A DNA stretch of 64,000 nt, taken from contig CAVQNQ010000005.1 of assembly GCA_963714205.1 (NCBI GenBank), positions 121,312 through 185,311 on the forward strand. Reading direction: 5' to 3'. A program made the position numbers and the translations under genes. This document shows, in pieces, positions 62,748 to 64,000 of this stretch. Numbering within the stretch: position 1 is the stretch's first letter; each line of letters begins with the position of its first letter. A model generated the notes under the pieces. The model made no database searches, was not told the origin of the DNA, and saw only the letters and a list, made by a program, of their open reading frames with translations. This DNA comes from CAVQNQ01 sp963714205. Its GTDB lineage: Bacteria; Acidobacteriota; Terriglobia; Bryobacterales; Bryobacteraceae.

Positions 62748-63473
62748 CTATCCACCACGCTTCTTAGGCTCTCCCGTTACCGCTTCCTTCTCCGGCTTGA
62801 TGTTGAGAACCGGGCGAGCGTTATCCGGAAGCGATCCGCCGCCACCGTTCCGACTCCCGGCCACGGATTCACCGTCTGCGCCATAGAGTTGCAACAGATC
62901 GAGGACATCATAGTTGCATACATATCGTGCAAGTTCTGCATCGGGAAAGGCCATCCTCATGAAAAGCGAAGGGTAGCTGTTTCCAGCCCGCTTTTCTACG
63001 ATCAGCCCATGCAAGAGATAGACATTCGCGGAGTCTGCGTCGCCAAGCCTGGGAGGAAGTTCTTGTAGTAATTCCTCAAAATACGGGGTGTCGAGCCAGT
63101 CGTTCACCGCTGCGTTCTGCTGGCGTGAACGGCAAGGAGGAACGAATCGAGTGGGCTTATCTACGTGATGCGTCGTGATTCGCAATTTGCCGGCCTGCAC
63201 AAGAACATACCCGCAGTTGTCGCCAAGGTGCCGCGAGTCATCGCAGGAAAGTTCGTTCTCTCGGGCGCTTCTTCGAACTTCGTTTTCCATCAGTGCGCGC
63301 CGGTTAATGGGAAAGACGCTTTCAGCCTCTGGGTTTCCCCAAGGGGCGCTGAAGGCCATCGCTCTAGCCTCTTCGTATAAAACTGCCTGCCGCGCGCTCA
63401 ATCGCGCGAAGAAGGACTCAGGCACCGAGTTCAGTATCAGGCGTTGCAGTGATTCTAAAGGTTGCAAGTTCAA
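62748..63473 (-). CDS. Unknown partner of the XRE-ImmA/IrrE protein
   Basis: The 241-residue protein shows no motif I can assign. It is predicted soluble and alpha/beta, with LESLQRLILNSVPESFFARL at the start, YVLVQAGKLRITTHHVDKPT in the middle, LPPRLGDADSANVYLLHGLI, and a disordered basic tail (PEKEAVTGEPKKRGG). Its 3-nt spacing to the HTH-peptidase gene fits a toxin-antitoxin-like pair, with this one as the possible effector. That role is inference. Confidence 0.6.
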   Translation of the reverse strand: MNLQPLESLQRLILNSVPESFFARLSARQAVLYEEARAMAFSAPWGNPEAESVFPINRRALMENEVRRSARENELSCDDSRHLGDNCGYVLVQAGKLRITTHHVDKPTRFVPPCRSRQQNAAVNDWLDTPYFEELLQELPPRLGDADSANVYLLHGLIVEKRAGNSYPSLFMRMAFPDAELARYVCNYDVLDLLQLYGADGESVAGSRNGGGGSLPDNARPVLNIKPEKEAVTGEPKKRGG

Positions 63474-63651
63474 CTCCTCACCAGCGCCCCATCAACGAAT
63501 TCAGCGCACCGGCCTAGAATCGATTATACGCTAAGCCAAATGCACATTCAATGCAAAAAGATTCAGTATGTGCCGCCTTCGGCGCGGAAAAAGGGTAACC
63601 CGATGCGCTGCCGGAGCGCACATCCCCAGTCCCGCCGATGCCGCCTGGCGG

Positions 63652-64000
63652 CTAGTGGATGGTATCCTTCAATCCCAGTTCCCGTAGTGCGGTCTTCGTC
63701 TCTTCGACGGATTGTTTAGATACGCCACCTTCGGGCGCAACTTCGACGGCTACCGTCAGCCGCAGGCTCTTGGTGGTGGCGAACCGCGACAACACCTTGG
63801 TGTAGAAGTTCATCCATTTCTGGGCCGGGACTTCACCCGACCATCGGAGCGAGGCAATCTCGTCTGTGGTGGGAGGTGGCACGATCTTCTCACCTTCGCC
63901 AGGCTTGCCAGAGTCGGTGCCGGTCGTTCCGCCAGTCGCCGTAGTCGGCTGGCCGCCATCGGTTTCGAAGAGGTTTCCACTCCCCACGGCTTTCGGCGGC
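63652..64000 (-). CDS. C-terminal end of a large protein, probably DUF499 ATPase
   Basis: The frame is open to the right edge, so the gene continues outside the window. The last 115 or so residues include a Gly/Thr/Pro-rich linker and EVPAQKWMNFYTKVLSRFAT followed by LRLTVAVEVAPEGGVSKQ. This matches my memory of the C-terminus of DUF499 proteins, large ATPases that accompany DUF1156 methyltransferases in defence-type loci. Only the tail is visible, so the call is tentative. A 178-bp gap separates it from the gene below. Confidence 0.5.
   Translation of the reverse strand, partial: PPKAVGSGNLFETDGGQPTTATGGTTGTDSGKPGEGEKIVPPPTTDEIASLRWSGEVPAQKWMNFYTKVLSRFATTKSLRLTVAVEVAPEGGVSKQSVEETKTALRELGLKDTIH

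Overview
This window looks like a chromosomal piece of a soil Acidobacteriota, most likely Bryobacterales/Solibacteraceae. The evidence is taxonomic flavour, not a database match: a very large Oar-like TonB-dependent receptor with an N-terminal carboxypeptidase-regulatory-like domain, a secreted S53 peptidase ending in a domain that resembles the Solibacter C-terminal domain (TIGR03437), an acidobacterial orphan-permease-like (MacB-type) protein, a PEP-CTERM-type protein, and high GC throughout except in two gene blocks.

Layout. (1) 1-9.2 kb: a plant-polysaccharide locus with a partial apiosidase-like (DUF4038) hydrolase, a TonB-dependent receptor, a GH106-type rhamnosidase, and a decayed second apiosidase-like gene, with gene remnants between them. 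(2) 9.3-12.1 kb: an M20 dipeptidase, a YXWGXW-repeat lipoprotein, an unusual winged-helix/receiver protein and a small helical protein. (3) 12.2-19.1 kb: rimP-nusA-infB-ylxP-rbfA, preceded by a terminator-like hairpin and followed by an overlapping apbE homologue. (4) 19.1-23.8 kb: hemE-hemH-hemY with 4- and 13-nt overlaps, then a MacB-like membrane protein. (5) 24.0-27.1 kb: a lower-GC, three-gene unit (GHKL ATPase, Rossmann/methyltransferase-like protein, beta-class DNA methyltransferase) joined by two 4-nt stop/start overlaps. I consider this the best candidate for an undescribed system, probably anti-phage or modification related. (6) 27.4-37.6 kb: a frameshifted S9 peptidase, a PEP-CTERM-type protein and an exopolysaccharide cluster (three glycosyltransferases, a flippase, WecB). 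(7) 37.6-42.3 kb: flgL, flgK, flgN-like and flgM behind a sigma-28-like promoter, and a divergent sigma-54 activator. (8) 42.3-60.6 kb: secreted and housekeeping genes, with flaG and fliS at 57.2-58.0 kb. (9) 60.9-64.0 kb: tRNA-Asn with its own promoter, followed by a lower-GC block carrying an XRE/ImmA-IrrE protein, an unknown partner and the end of a probable DUF499 ATPase. This looks like the edge of a defence or mobile island that runs off the right side.

Three long genes (an apiosidase-like hydrolase, the S9 peptidase, a glycosyltransferase) are interrupted by frameshifts. The first looks truly decayed. The other two have one shift each and otherwise clean reading frames, so sequencing error cannot be excluded. 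All family assignments were made by reading motifs; no searches were run.
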